Shown: positions 26,663 to 35,139 of the stretch, piece by piece
Layout of the letters: every line of letters starts with the position of its first letter
How positions within the stretch are numbered: the stretch's first letter is position 1
NCBI GenBank assembly: GCA_022825825.1
Contig: JAJDWA010000006.1
Span: 1 to 47,775 of the forward strand
DNA: 47,775 nt
Direction of reading: 5' to 3'
From: Candidatus Poribacteria bacterium
GTDB taxonomy: Bacteria > Poribacteria > WGA-4E > WGA-3G
Position numbers and translations under genes: made by a program
The notes under the pieces: generated by a model
The model's input: the letters and a program-made list of their open reading frames with translations, nothing else
The model's database searches: none
What the model was told of the DNA's origin: nothing

Positions 26663-26696
26663 AGCAAAAAGCACGGCAGCAGAAACTACCGTGCTT
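26663..26696 (-). terminator. terminator of LamG gene 2
   Basis: Stem AAGCACGGYAG / CTRCCGTGCTT (one mismatch) with a U tract on the minus strand, about 55 bp past the stop of the LamG gene that ends at 26749. It separates that gene from clpB. Confidence 0.85.
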
Positions 26697-26748
26697 CAGA
26701 ACAAGGTTAATATGCCTTCCTCTATTTCTATGTAGATATACTACGCTA

Positions 26749-27579
26749 TTACTGTCTTGTCCGCTGTGTTTTCAGCGTGCCCCACGTGGTTGTATATTTT
26801 CCTTGTGGTTCAACACTTGTAATATTCTGAATTGCTTTTTTATTTTCAGCGAAATCATCAGCATCAAAAGCGGAGTTATAGACAATCACTTCATCAATAA
26901 TACCACCGAAAAAGTGAATGTTGGTACCTGCACCATCGTCATCATGAAAAACAGCGTTTTGGTTGGTATGCGCAATGCCGGTATCGTCGCCGTGTGCGAA
27001 GAGCTGACCGCCGGGTTCACTTGCGATCATTTCACCATTTAGCCACATCTCAAATTTGTCATCTTCAACAGCATTGCTGCCATCTCGGATGACCATGGCA
27101 ACATGGTACCATTTGTCAGATTCGACAGGGGCAGAGGGCCATGCACCTGCCCATTGATATTCAGCACGGTTCCAAGCCCCGACGTAGACTTGTCCATCAA
27201 AAACATGGATGACAAAACCGCGGGTGCGTCCACCTTCTTCAAAAATCGTTTGTTTATGGTCTGTGATACTGACATCAGCACATTTGAAGTAAGCAGCAAT
27301 CGTTCGATTTTGGAAGGGACCGCCTGTGTTGAGACCGTTTGAATCTGGTAGTTTAACACCATCGTCTACACCATCAAACTTTAGTGCTTTTCCAACAATA
27401 CCGTCAACAACTTCGGGTTCGCCAGCTAACGTTCCGTTGACACCTTTACCGGAGGTATCTGCGGCATCACCTTCATCAAAAGTCCAAATTGCTTGAACAG
27501 TTGCTTCGTCTCTCGCTGCGAAGACTGATAGTGCAAATAGCATGAGAAAAACACTTAAAATTGAAATATACTTTGTCAT
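26749..27579 (-). CDS. secreted LamG-domain protein 2
   Basis: A 276-residue exported protein. Signal MTKYISILSVFLMLFALSVFA is followed by a LamG/concanavalin A-like jelly roll (about 28-250) with WTFDEGDAADTSGKGVNGTLAG, GKALKFDGVDDGVKLPDS, DKWYHVAMVIRDGSN, FEMWLNGEMIAS and GGIIDEVIVYNSAF. The domain usually binds glycans or proteins. A C-terminal tail starting SVEPQGK and containing TTTWGTLK is shared with the upstream paralogue and may be a sorting or attachment signal. The ATG is preceded by AGGAGTAATC. Confidence 0.85.
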   Translation of the reverse strand: MTKYISILSVFLMLFALSVFAARDEATVQAIWTFDEGDAADTSGKGVNGTLAGEPEVVDGIVGKALKFDGVDDGVKLPDSNGLNTGGPFQNRTIAAYFKCADVSITDHKQTIFEEGGRTRGFVIHVFDGQVYVGAWNRAEYQWAGAWPSAPVESDKWYHVAMVIRDGSNAVEDDKFEMWLNGEMIASEPGGQLFAHGDDTGIAHTNQNAVFHDDDGAGTNIHFFGGIIDEVIVYNSAFDADDFAENKKAIQNITSVEPQGKYTTTWGTLKTQRTRQ

Positions 27580-27701
27580 TTGAGATTACTCCTTTGTAAA
27601 AGCGGAACTTCGTCCGCATTGAAAATGATAAGACTCACGTAATTTTGGAGATGTACAATGAATATCGTCACGATCTGCCAATTTGTGTAAGTCCTAAAAA
27701 A

Positions 27702-28562
27702 TTAATCTTGGGTTCGTTGGGCTTTCATATTTGCCCAGGTTGTTGTAAATTTTCCTTGTGGTTCAACACTTAAGGGTTGTGTCAGTTCTTCAATATCTGC
27801 TTTAGTAAATGATGAACTGTAGATAACAACTTCATCAATTAAACCGTCAAACCAATCAATGTTATTACCCGCACCACCGTCATCGTGGTAGACAGCATTT
27901 TGGTTGACAAAACCGATCCCGTTATCATCACCATGTGCAAAAAGTTGACCACCATCAGCAGTATCAATGAGTTTTCCATCTAACCAGAACTCTAACTTAT
28001 CTTTTTCTACTTTATTTGCACCATTTCTGATGACGACAGTAACGTGATACCAAGTCTTTGACTTTATGTCAGCGGATATCCATGCACCTTGCCAATTTAT
28101 TGCTTCAGCTCGGTTCCATGCCCCACCGTAGATTTTACCTTCAAACACATAGACGACTAACCCGCGTGTTCTACCGCCTTCTTCAAAAATTACCTGTTTC
28201 TGTCTTTTGTTGACATCATCGCAATTGAAAAATGCAGCGATCGTCTTATTAGGGAATGGACCACCCGTATTGATTCTGTTGGAATCAGGAATCTTTATAC
28301 CGTCGCTTGTCCCGTTGAATTCTAACGCCTTTCCAGCAATGCCGTTTACGGACTTCGGCTTTCCAACAACAATACCATTTAAATTTTGGTTTGAAGTATC
28401 ATTCGCTGTGCCATCGTCAAAAGTCCAGATGCCTGCGACTGTGTTTTCATTGCGTTGTGCTTCTGCTGGTGTAACTGATACAAACGTTAATAGCAACAAG
28501 CAGATACAAGAAAGAAGTATAGGTGTTATAATAATGTTGTGATTCCTCATAGTTTGAGACAT
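27702..28562 (-). CDS. secreted LamG-domain protein 1
   Basis: A 286-residue paralogue of the next gene downstream, in the same direction and 122 bp apart. Signal peptide about residues 1-35 (ending PAEAQ), then a LamG jelly roll with IWTFDDGTANDTSNQNLNG, GKALEFNGTSDGIKIPDSN, TWYHVTVVIRNG, LEFWLDGKLIDT and GLIDEVVIYSSSF. The tail begins SVEPQGK and contains TTTWANMK, as in the paralogue. The ATG at 28562 has AAGGAGGTG five bases upstream; an ATG four codons later has no spacing of its own. Confidence 0.85.
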   Translation of the reverse strand: MSQTMRNHNIIITPILLSCICLLLLTFVSVTPAEAQRNENTVAGIWTFDDGTANDTSNQNLNGIVVGKPKSVNGIAGKALEFNGTSDGIKIPDSNRINTGGPFPNKTIAAFFNCDDVNKRQKQVIFEEGGRTRGLVVYVFEGKIYGGAWNRAEAINWQGAWISADIKSKTWYHVTVVIRNGANKVEKDKLEFWLDGKLIDTADGGQLFAHGDDNGIGFVNQNAVYHDDGGAGNNIDWFDGLIDEVVIYSSSFTKADIEELTQPLSVEPQGKFTTTWANMKAQRTQD

Positions 28563-28819
28563 TTACACCTCCTTCAAAACGTCCCATATTGAGATGAATT
28601 TTCGTTTTGAAACAAATATTCCTATAGTATGTTTTGGTTAGTATACGTTAATTGCTTATTATAATAAATGTACACATTTTTGTCAATAATGTCAAAAAAA
28701 ATATTCGAGTGTTGATGTATTTGTTAATCGTCTGAATAGCGGATTTGATAAGACGTCGCAAGTTTGAGTTTGCTCCTACGGAAGAGAAAGATGCGAAATT
28801 AATTCAAGTGTTGCGAAGA

Positions 28820-29746
28820 TTATGATTCGTCTTGCATGTTCATAAGCGATTCACATAATTCCCTTGCCTGTCCTACCGCTTCCGTTTCACCGTGCAGAAC
28901 TTCCATTACCTTCACGACATCAGATGGAATCTGTTCAAACAACTCATCCCATTCCAAGTCGCCGCTACCAGGAGGGTGATAAGGTTCAAGCGCTTGTAGG
29001 TCATGCAGTGCCACCCCGATGAGGTGTTCACTATATGTGTCAAGCCATTCATGTGACCAGCAGAGTCCAAGTTTTTCCTGTAGTGCTGCATGCCCAACGT
29101 TGTGCCAATAGCGCATTGGACTACCGTAAAATTCATCAAAAAACAGCCCCACTTCATCGAAATTCGGAATTTGGTAATAGTGCGGACGATTTTCGATCGC
29201 TATACAAAGTTCCATTTTGAGTGCCCTTTCATTCAGTTCATCAAGGCTTCGCAGCACGGCATCACGATGTTTTGATTCTTTGCGTTTTCGCCATTCCGTT
29301 GCTTCTGTCACCTTTTTGCTGAACGCCTCAAACTCACGCTCGCCATACTCGTAAAGGTCAGTCATGAGATACGACCGATCGTAAGTATCCACTTCACCGA
29401 GACGAAGCAGCACTGTTGCAACTTCCATTTCAACAGCGAGTTCCATTGTTTGGACGGTTCTACGAATTGCTTCCTGCCGTTCATCGTTATCAAGACTGGA
29501 CAGCAGAATTTTGTCGTCTTCCGCCTCGGATTGTGAAGTTCCAGGGAGAATCGGACAAAAATTCTGGATAGCGCGGGGAGGTATCTGTCCAATGTCCCGA
29601 AGCACCGGTTTAAGTTGCTCTACCTGTTCAAGCGTAAGATGACGACTGAGCACGATGACTTCAAAACCGAGATCTTTCAACTCATCAAACAAAGCGGCTC
29701 CATCCGGTTGCTTCAAAGCGTTCCACATTGTTGAAATTGCTAACAT
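28820..29746 (-). CDS. xylose-isomerase-like TIM-barrel protein
   Basis: A 308-residue cytosolic protein of the sugar-phosphate isomerase/epimerase / AP endonuclease family 2 fold. The features are an N-terminal helix-strand ALFDELKDLGFEVIVLSRHL, TVLLRLGEVD, then MELCIAIENRPHYYQIPNFDEVGLFFDEF, where Glu in AIEN is the usual metal ligand. YWHNVGHAALQEKLG and LIGVALHDL with HD also fit, as does a late Glu. The substrate is not determined. The ribosome-binding site is weak (AAGAAAT). Confidence 0.75.
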   Translation of the reverse strand: MLAISTMWNALKQPDGAALFDELKDLGFEVIVLSRHLTLEQVEQLKPVLRDIGQIPPRAIQNFCPILPGTSQSEAEDDKILLSSLDNDERQEAIRRTVQTMELAVEMEVATVLLRLGEVDTYDRSYLMTDLYEYGEREFEAFSKKVTEATEWRKRKESKHRDAVLRSLDELNERALKMELCIAIENRPHYYQIPNFDEVGLFFDEFYGSPMRYWHNVGHAALQEKLGLCWSHEWLDTYSEHLIGVALHDLQALEPYHPPGSGDLEWDELFEQIPSDVVKVMEVLHGETEAVGQARELCESLMNMQDES

Positions 29747-29833
29747 TATTTCTTAAAGTTTGCAAGGTAGAAAAACAAATGTTATCAGGAAACAGATTGT
29801 CTCACTACAATTATGCAGTTGGAAACTGAATTC

Positions 29834-30439
29834 TTATGTTATTATGCTAACTTTCCGACCTTCAACTTTCAGTTTTCCTTGTGCGTAACACTTTATCATT
29901 TTCGGGTAAAGTTTGTGTTCTTCAACCTGGATCCGTTTGTGTAAACTCTCTTCGTCGTCTGTATCAAAAACAGGTACAACAGTTTGAGCGATGATTGGTC
30001 CTGTATCTATATCTTCGTCAACGAAATGCACGGTAACACCTGCAACCTTAACACCGTAAGCTAAAGTATCAACAACAGGCGTTGCCCCCGGGAAAGCAGG
30101 CAGGAGGCTTGGGTGTACATTAATAATCCGATTGCGGTACCTACGGACAAACGGGGGTTGAAATAACTTCATAAAACCTGCAAGCACAATTAATTCAACC
30201 GAGTGGTTCTCAATGTGTTTTGAAATTGCCTCATCATAAGCAACGCGGCTTTCAAAGTCTTGAGTCCTGACAATTTGTGTTGGGATACCAGCACTCTTCG
30301 CCCGTGTTAATGCGTAAGCTTTATGGCGGTCACTAATTACAACTGCGATTTCAATGCCGCTGGTTTCGTCTTCATGTAACTGATCAATCAGGGTTTGCAG
30401 ATTTGTTCCGCTTCCTGAAACGAGGACCGCAATTTTCAC
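29834..30439 (-). CDS. purN: phosphoribosylglycinamide formyltransferase
   Basis: Third step of purine synthesis: transfers formyl from 10-formyl-THF to GAR. The 201 residues are normal for PurN. N-terminal VSGSGTNLQTLI binds the phosphoribosyl part. The catalytic triad Asn107, His109 (INVHPSLLPAF) and Asp145 (DEDIDTGPII) matches the E. coli pattern. It acts in the same pathway as guaA but is unlinked to it in this window. It ends about 90 bp before the TIM-barrel gene on the same strand. Confidence 0.97.
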   Translation of the reverse strand: MKIAVLVSGSGTNLQTLIDQLHEDETSGIEIAVVISDRHKAYALTRAKSAGIPTQIVRTQDFESRVAYDEAISKHIENHSVELIVLAGFMKLFQPPFVRRYRNRIINVHPSLLPAFPGATPVVDTLAYGVKVAGVTVHFVDEDIDTGPIIAQTVVPVFDTDDEESLHKRIQVEEHKLYPKMIKCYAQGKLKVEGRKVSIIT

Positions 30440-30533
30440 TGTTATCTCTTTTTATTCAATTGAAATCCAATTTGCCTTAAAACTGTATATACGAATACTA
30501 AGTTAACAGGATTCATCTTATTATTTTGTATTA

Positions 30534-30556
30534 GGTGCGTGGACAAAACGCGCCTA
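30534..30556. repeat. interspersed palindromic repeat, degenerate copy
   Basis: GGTGCGTGGACAAAACGCGCC, with near-inverted arms, lies in the gap between purN and the vWA cluster. The flanking TA...TACCG matches the form at 20229-20313. Confidence 0.6.
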
Positions 30557-30678
30557 CCGAGAAGGATAAAGTTAATTTGGTATAAGATAGAATCGCTAAG
30601 ATATGTTTATAGTATCACCGTAGGTAAAATGTGCTTTTCTAAGCGATTTTGCTTATGCGTCGTTGTCCTTTCGGTTGG

Positions 30679-31827
30679 TTAATAGTTTCCAGGAATGGCG
30701 TGCCAACTACCTTTAGTCCTTGCCGCGAGTAATTGATGATCCATGTATGGAATCCCGAGTACATTGACAGAAATGCCGAACTCGTTACAGAGCGCAATTA
30801 TCTGATACACTGTCTTGCCTTCCGTGCTTGTCAAAGGCTCATCGGTGACAAGGATAAGATGTTTTTTGGATGTGGCACGGAACCGCATTTTCCTAACAGT
30901 TTTCTCAATAGCATCCAATGCGTTTTCGCCTCGGCGAGAAAAAATCGCATTTATGTTCTTTTTGTATTTTGATAAATTTTTGGTCAGCTGTTGAACATTG
31001 ATGACATTTCGGGTAGGGGCATAAAATTCTGTTAATCCGAGGGCATAGTCAACCCCAGAGGATTCATATACATCAATCATTCTAATTACATGTTTAGCGA
31101 CTGCCTTGATGTTATTACTCATACTACCGCTGGCATCAATGACAAAAACGACATCAATAGGTCCCCCCTCACTTGTTGCAAGAATTTCGCCCGCGAGGTC
31201 CTTCATTACATCGTTAAACGGAATATTAGGTACGGAAGGTTTATTCTCAAAAATATCGCTTATCTGTGCCGTGCCATTGCCACCTATTGTTTCAGCAAAA
31301 TCAAACGTAGAACGGGCAGATGTCCGTTGAATACCTTGTGCACCACCGGAACGTTTTGAACCGAGAGAACTGCCTACTGTTGGGTCTGCTGCTTCTGTTT
31401 TTGAAAGCCCTTTTTCAACTTCACGGAGTTGACGGAGCGCGGTACTGATATCTACTTTTACGTCTGGCGCCGTATTTGCCTGCTTCAGTTGTAACTGTTC
31501 TGCAACAACAGGGGACGTAAGTGCAATATGAGGTTGAAATGTTATTTGCGGGACAATTGATTCAACTTTCGCAAGTGGCACTTTTGCTGCTTCAAACACA
31601 GTTGTTTTCTGCTGTTGATGTATTGGCGCCTTCATCGGCTTTTTTAATAACGGTGGTTTCGACACTGTTTCAATTGTTGCGTCAAATTTGTCTTGAAAAG
31701 GGGCGAGAGACCGGCTACGGACAGAAAAATAAAACAGTGTCGTCATAAGGAATACATGGAGTACCATTGAAATAAGTAGCGCATTACGCGTTATAGATTT
31801 TACGGTCCGGCGGCTTGTATTTTTCAT
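30679..31827 (-). CDS. vWA protein 4, single-domain member
   Basis: A 382-residue membrane-anchored von Willebrand factor A protein, last of four tandem paralogues. A short basic N-terminus and one hydrophobic segment (about 15-36, LLISMVLHVFLMTTLFYF) are followed by a Pro/Lys-rich stretch as in TonB. A conserved spacer contains STALRQLREVEKGLSKTEAADPTVGSSLGSKRSGG. One vWA domain follows, with MIDAS DASGS at 231-235 and TDEP late. The protein stops at WHAIPGNY, where the long paralogues continue into a second vWA domain. No remnant of that domain is visible downstream, unlike in vWA 3. Confidence 0.88.
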   Translation of the reverse strand: MKNTSRRTVKSITRNALLISMVLHVFLMTTLFYFSVRSRSLAPFQDKFDATIETVSKPPLLKKPMKAPIHQQQKTTVFEAAKVPLAKVESIVPQITFQPHIALTSPVVAEQLQLKQANTAPDVKVDISTALRQLREVEKGLSKTEAADPTVGSSLGSKRSGGAQGIQRTSARSTFDFAETIGGNGTAQISDIFENKPSVPNIPFNDVMKDLAGEILATSEGGPIDVVFVIDASGSMSNNIKAVAKHVIRMIDVYESSGVDYALGLTEFYAPTRNVINVQQLTKNLSKYKKNINAIFSRRGENALDAIEKTVRKMRFRATSKKHLILVTDEPLTSTEGKTVYQIIALCNEFGISVNVLGIPYMDHQLLAARTKGSWHAIPGNY

Positions 31828-31860
31828 TGTTTGTGCCTCATCAATGAGTCTTGTTAAACC

Positions 31861-32110
31861 TTACCAATTTACGTCATTAACTAAATGTCCTTCAGGGATT
31901 GGGACCCACACGCCCCCGGTCTTAAAAGTTACATTTTCTTGAAAATCATCAAAAATTCCGACAACGTTTACAACAGATTTTCCTCAAATAAGATAATATC
32001 CACAGGAGCTTTCACGGAAATTTGGAGCAATGCCTTGCCGATCAACTGGGCACACTGCCATTTTGCTTTGCTCATCGATTGGTCTTTTGTTCCTGCTGTC
32101 CAGGGTTGCT
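31861..32110 (-). pseudogene. remnant of the second vWA domain of vWA protein 3
   Basis: Read on the minus strand, one frame gives SKAKWQCAQLIGKALLQ then APVDIILFEENLL and a stop. Another frame continues FDDFQENVTFKTGGVWVPIPEG to HLVNDVNW. Both match the second vWA domain of the paralogues, but the roughly 115 residues between DIILF and the last strand are missing. The last 100 bp are nearly identical to the 3' end of vWA protein 1 (35140-35240). An internal deletion plus a frameshift in the linker has separated this piece from the gene upstream. Confidence 0.85.
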
Positions 32111-33289
32111 GTCCGTTGATGAGTTCCCATGTTTTCCAGGAATAGGATACCATTTCCCTCCAGTTTCAGAAGCAAGTAATTGGTGCTCCATGTCCGAGAG
32201 ACCGAGTACGTGAACATGAATACCGAATTTGCGACATAGCATAAATGCGTCTAATACTGTCAAACCTTCTATACTTGTAAAAGGTTCATCCGTGACGAGG
32301 ATGAGGTGTTTTTTGGATGCGGCACGGAACCGCATTTCCTTGACAGTTTTCACAATAGCATCCAATGCGTGTTCACGTCCGACAGGGACAATCGCATCCA
32401 ACTTCTGCCTGAATTCCGATATTTTTTTTGTCAATGGAGAAACTTTGATTATATTATATCTACGCCATGAGAAACGTGTTAAACCGAGGGCGTAATCAAT
32501 GTTTGAAGATTTATAAGTATTGATCATCTCTGCCAGATGTTCTTTAACTGCCCTGATATGAACGCCCATACTACCGCTGGTATCAATGACAAAAACGACA
32601 TCAATCGGTCCGCCATCGCTTGTTTCAACAATTTCGTTTGTGAGACTCTTCATAATATTGCCAGACCGAGTAGGAGACGGCATAGGAGGAGGCGGAGATT
32701 TTTTCTTTTGGAGATCATCTATTTGTGTTGGATTTTCACCATCACTGCCTATTTTTCCAGCAACATCAAGCGTAGAACGGGTAGGCGCACGTTGCATACC
32801 CTGTGTGCCACCAGAACGTTTTGAACCGAGAGAGCTGCCTAATGTTGGGTCTGCTGCTTCTGTTTTTGGTAACTCTTTTTCAACTTCACGGAGTTGATGG
32901 AGCGCGGTACTGATATTCACTTTCACGTCTGGAGTAATATTTGTCTGTTTAAGTCGTGGCTGTTCTGCAACGATAGGTGTTGTTTTCGCAACACGAGATT
33001 GAAAAGTCAGTTCCGGCGTAATTGACTCAACTTTAGCAAGTGGCGTTTTTGCTGCTTCGTGCACGTTAGTTTTGAATTGTCGGCGTATTGGTACTTGCAT
33101 TGGTTTCTTTGACACTGTTTTGGGAACTGTTTCGATTGACGCGTCTATCTTGTCCTGAAAAGGTAGGATTGATTGGTTGCTTATAGTAAAATAAAACAGT
33201 GAAAAAAGAAAGAATAAGTGTAGTATCATTGAAACAAATAAAGCGTTACGCGTTATAGATTTCACGGTACGGCGACTTGTTTTTTTCAT
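32072..33289 (-). CDS. vWA protein 3, truncated by frameshift
   Basis: A 405-residue member of the tandem family: TonB-like anchor at about 15-36, conserved spacer (STALHQLREVEKELPKTEAADPT), Pro-rich PPPPMPSPTR, and first vWA domain with MIDAS DTSGS at 236-240 and TDEP. The reading frame then slips in the linker and ends at QEQKTNR, while the neighbouring frame carries the expected second-domain sequence. The first domain is intact and may still function. The gene begins 33 bp after the stop of vWA 2, behind the conserved GATGAGGCAC. Confidence 0.88.
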   Translation of the reverse strand: MKKTSRRTVKSITRNALFVSMILHLFFLFSLFYFTISNQSILPFQDKIDASIETVPKTVSKKPMQVPIRRQFKTNVHEAAKTPLAKVESITPELTFQSRVAKTTPIVAEQPRLKQTNITPDVKVNISTALHQLREVEKELPKTEAADPTLGSSLGSKRSGGTQGMQRAPTRSTLDVAGKIGSDGENPTQIDDLQKKKSPPPPMPSPTRSGNIMKSLTNEIVETSDGGPIDVVFVIDTSGSMGVHIRAVKEHLAEMINTYKSSNIDYALGLTRFSWRRYNIIKVSPLTKKISEFRQKLDAIVPVGREHALDAIVKTVKEMRFRAASKKHLILVTDEPFTSIEGLTVLDAFMLCRKFGIHVHVLGLSDMEHQLLASETGGKWYPIPGKHGNSSTDSNPGQQEQKTNR

Positions 33290-33322
33290 TGTTTGTGCCT
33301 CATCAATGAGTCTTGTTAAACC

Positions 33323-35107
33323 TTACCAATTTGTGTTATTAGTTAAATATCCTTCTGGAATCGGCACCCACACGCCTCCAGTTTTAATTGTCACTTTTTC
33401 TTGAAAATCATCAAAAGTTCCGATAACGCTTACAACAACATGTTTTTCCGCTAAAAACTGGATGACACCCGATGAGGGGGAGTTTTTACTTATAGGTTCA
33501 TCTGTTACGAGGATGAGATGTGTTTGCGCATCCGGACGGAGCTTAATACGGCGCAAACCTTCAGTAACGGCATGTAGTAGATTTTCATTTTCTTGACACG
33601 GCAGATCCACAATTTTGTGGATCTGATCAAGAGATTGTGGTGGATTGAACACATTCACTATGTTAACGGAAGCACGTGTCCGAAACCTAACGACACCTAT
33701 CTGATAATCAATTAGTGCGTTATCCCAGTCACGAGCCCAAATATTGAGCTGTTGTAAAAACTGTGGGAGCTTATCTTCCATACTCTTGCTCCCATCAATG
33801 AACAAGACAATATCCACTGGCGTATTCCCAGAATTTTGAAGTAATGCCTTGCCGATCCTCTGGACTTTTTGCCATTGTGTCTTCCTAAGCAGCTGCCCTC
33901 TTGCCTTTGCTGTTTGGGGTGTATTGCGGCGTGCTGCTTGTTGTCTCTTTGGATCTTCTGGAATTGCATGCCATTTGCCATTTGTTTCAGATGCAAGTAT
34001 TTGGTGTTGTTTGTTTGGAAGTCCAAGGATATTAACATAAATGCCGAACTCACGACATAGGTTAGTTGAGTCTTCCACTGTTAAACCTTCGAGACTGGTG
34101 AATGGTTCATCGGTAACGAGGACAAGATGTTTTTTAGATGTCGCACGGAACTGCATTTCATTGATGGTTTTCGCAATCGCATCCAATGCGTTTTCATCTC
34201 TGCGCGGAATTATCGCATGTATATCCCGTTTGTATGCTGATAAATTTTTTGTTAATTGGAGAACTTTAATGGCGTTTATCTTTTTATTTTTTTCTTTCGC
34301 GGTAGAAAATTGAGTTAAACCGAGGGCGTAATCAATATCTGAAGATTTATAGACATCAACCATGTCAGTCAGGTGTTCAGCAACTGCTTTGATGTTATCC
34401 CCCATACTACCGCTGGCATCAATAACAAAAACAACATCAATCGGTCCACCATCGCTTGTTTCTACAATTTCACTTGCGAGGTTCTTCATAACGGTACCAA
34501 AAGGAATATATGGTAAAGGCGTTTTTTTCTTTTGGATATCTGCTATAGTTGGAATATCATCATTGGTATCTGTTGTCCCCGCAATATCAAGTGTAGCACG
34601 GGTAGGTGTGCGTTGAACACCCAGCATACCAGAACGTTTTGAACGCAAGGAACTTCCTATTGTTGGTTCTGCTGCTTCTGTCTTTGATAAACCATTTTCA
34701 ACTTCACGTAGTTCGTTGAGCGCGGTGCTGATATCTACTTTCACGTCCGGCACTGTATTTGTCTGTTTGAGTCGTGGTTGTTCTGTGATAACGGGTTCCG
34801 TAGGCGCAAGACGAGGTTGAAACCTAATGTGTGGTTTGATTGATTCAACTTCAGCGAGAGGTTTTGCTGCTTCAAAAACAGCTATAGTGCGTTGTTGGAG
34901 GATTGGTGCTTTCGTAGGCATCTTTGCTGGCAGCGGTTTTGGTGCTGTAGATAATGTTACAGCAATTCTGTCTTGAAAAGATAATATAGGTTGATTGCGG
35001 ACAGAAAAATAAAACAGTGTAATCATAATGAATACATGGAGGACCACTGAAATAAATAGCGCGTTACGCGTTATAGATTTCAAGGTCCGGCGGCTTATAT
35101 TTTTCAT
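33323..35107 (-). CDS. vWA protein 2, two-domain member
   Basis: A 594-residue membrane-anchored protein with two vWA domains. The anchor lies at about 15-36 and the spacer contains STALNELREVENGLSKTEAAEPTIGSS. The first vWA has MIDAS DASGS (230-234), GLTQFS and TDEPFTS. The linker includes LLRKTQWQKVQRIGKALLQ. The second vWA has DGSKS, then VVRFRTR and LVTDEPISKN, and a C-terminal strand GTFDDFQEKVTIKTGGVWVPIPEG. It likely binds partner proteins through metal-dependent MIDAS sites in the periplasm. Same length as vWA 1 and 32 bp after it. Confidence 0.9.
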   Translation of the reverse strand: MKNISRRTLKSITRNALFISVVLHVFIMITLFYFSVRNQPILSFQDRIAVTLSTAPKPLPAKMPTKAPILQQRTIAVFEAAKPLAEVESIKPHIRFQPRLAPTEPVITEQPRLKQTNTVPDVKVDISTALNELREVENGLSKTEAAEPTIGSSLRSKRSGMLGVQRTPTRATLDIAGTTDTNDDIPTIADIQKKKTPLPYIPFGTVMKNLASEIVETSDGGPIDVVFVIDASGSMGDNIKAVAEHLTDMVDVYKSSDIDYALGLTQFSTAKEKNKKINAIKVLQLTKNLSAYKRDIHAIIPRRDENALDAIAKTINEMQFRATSKKHLVLVTDEPFTSLEGLTVEDSTNLCREFGIYVNILGLPNKQHQILASETNGKWHAIPEDPKRQQAARRNTPQTAKARGQLLRKTQWQKVQRIGKALLQNSGNTPVDIVLFIDGSKSMEDKLPQFLQQLNIWARDWDNALIDYQIGVVRFRTRASVNIVNVFNPPQSLDQIHKIVDLPCQENENLLHAVTEGLRRIKLRPDAQTHLILVTDEPISKNSPSSGVIQFLAEKHVVVSVIGTFDDFQEKVTIKTGGVWVPIPEGYLTNNTNW

Positions 35108-35139
35108 TGTTGTGCCTCATCAATGAATCTTGTAAAACC

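Noticed and set aside
31968..32153. A 61-codon independent gene between vWA 3 and vWA 4
   Set aside because: Its sequence matches the linker and the first strand of the second vWA domain of the paralogues, so it is a remnant and not a new gene.
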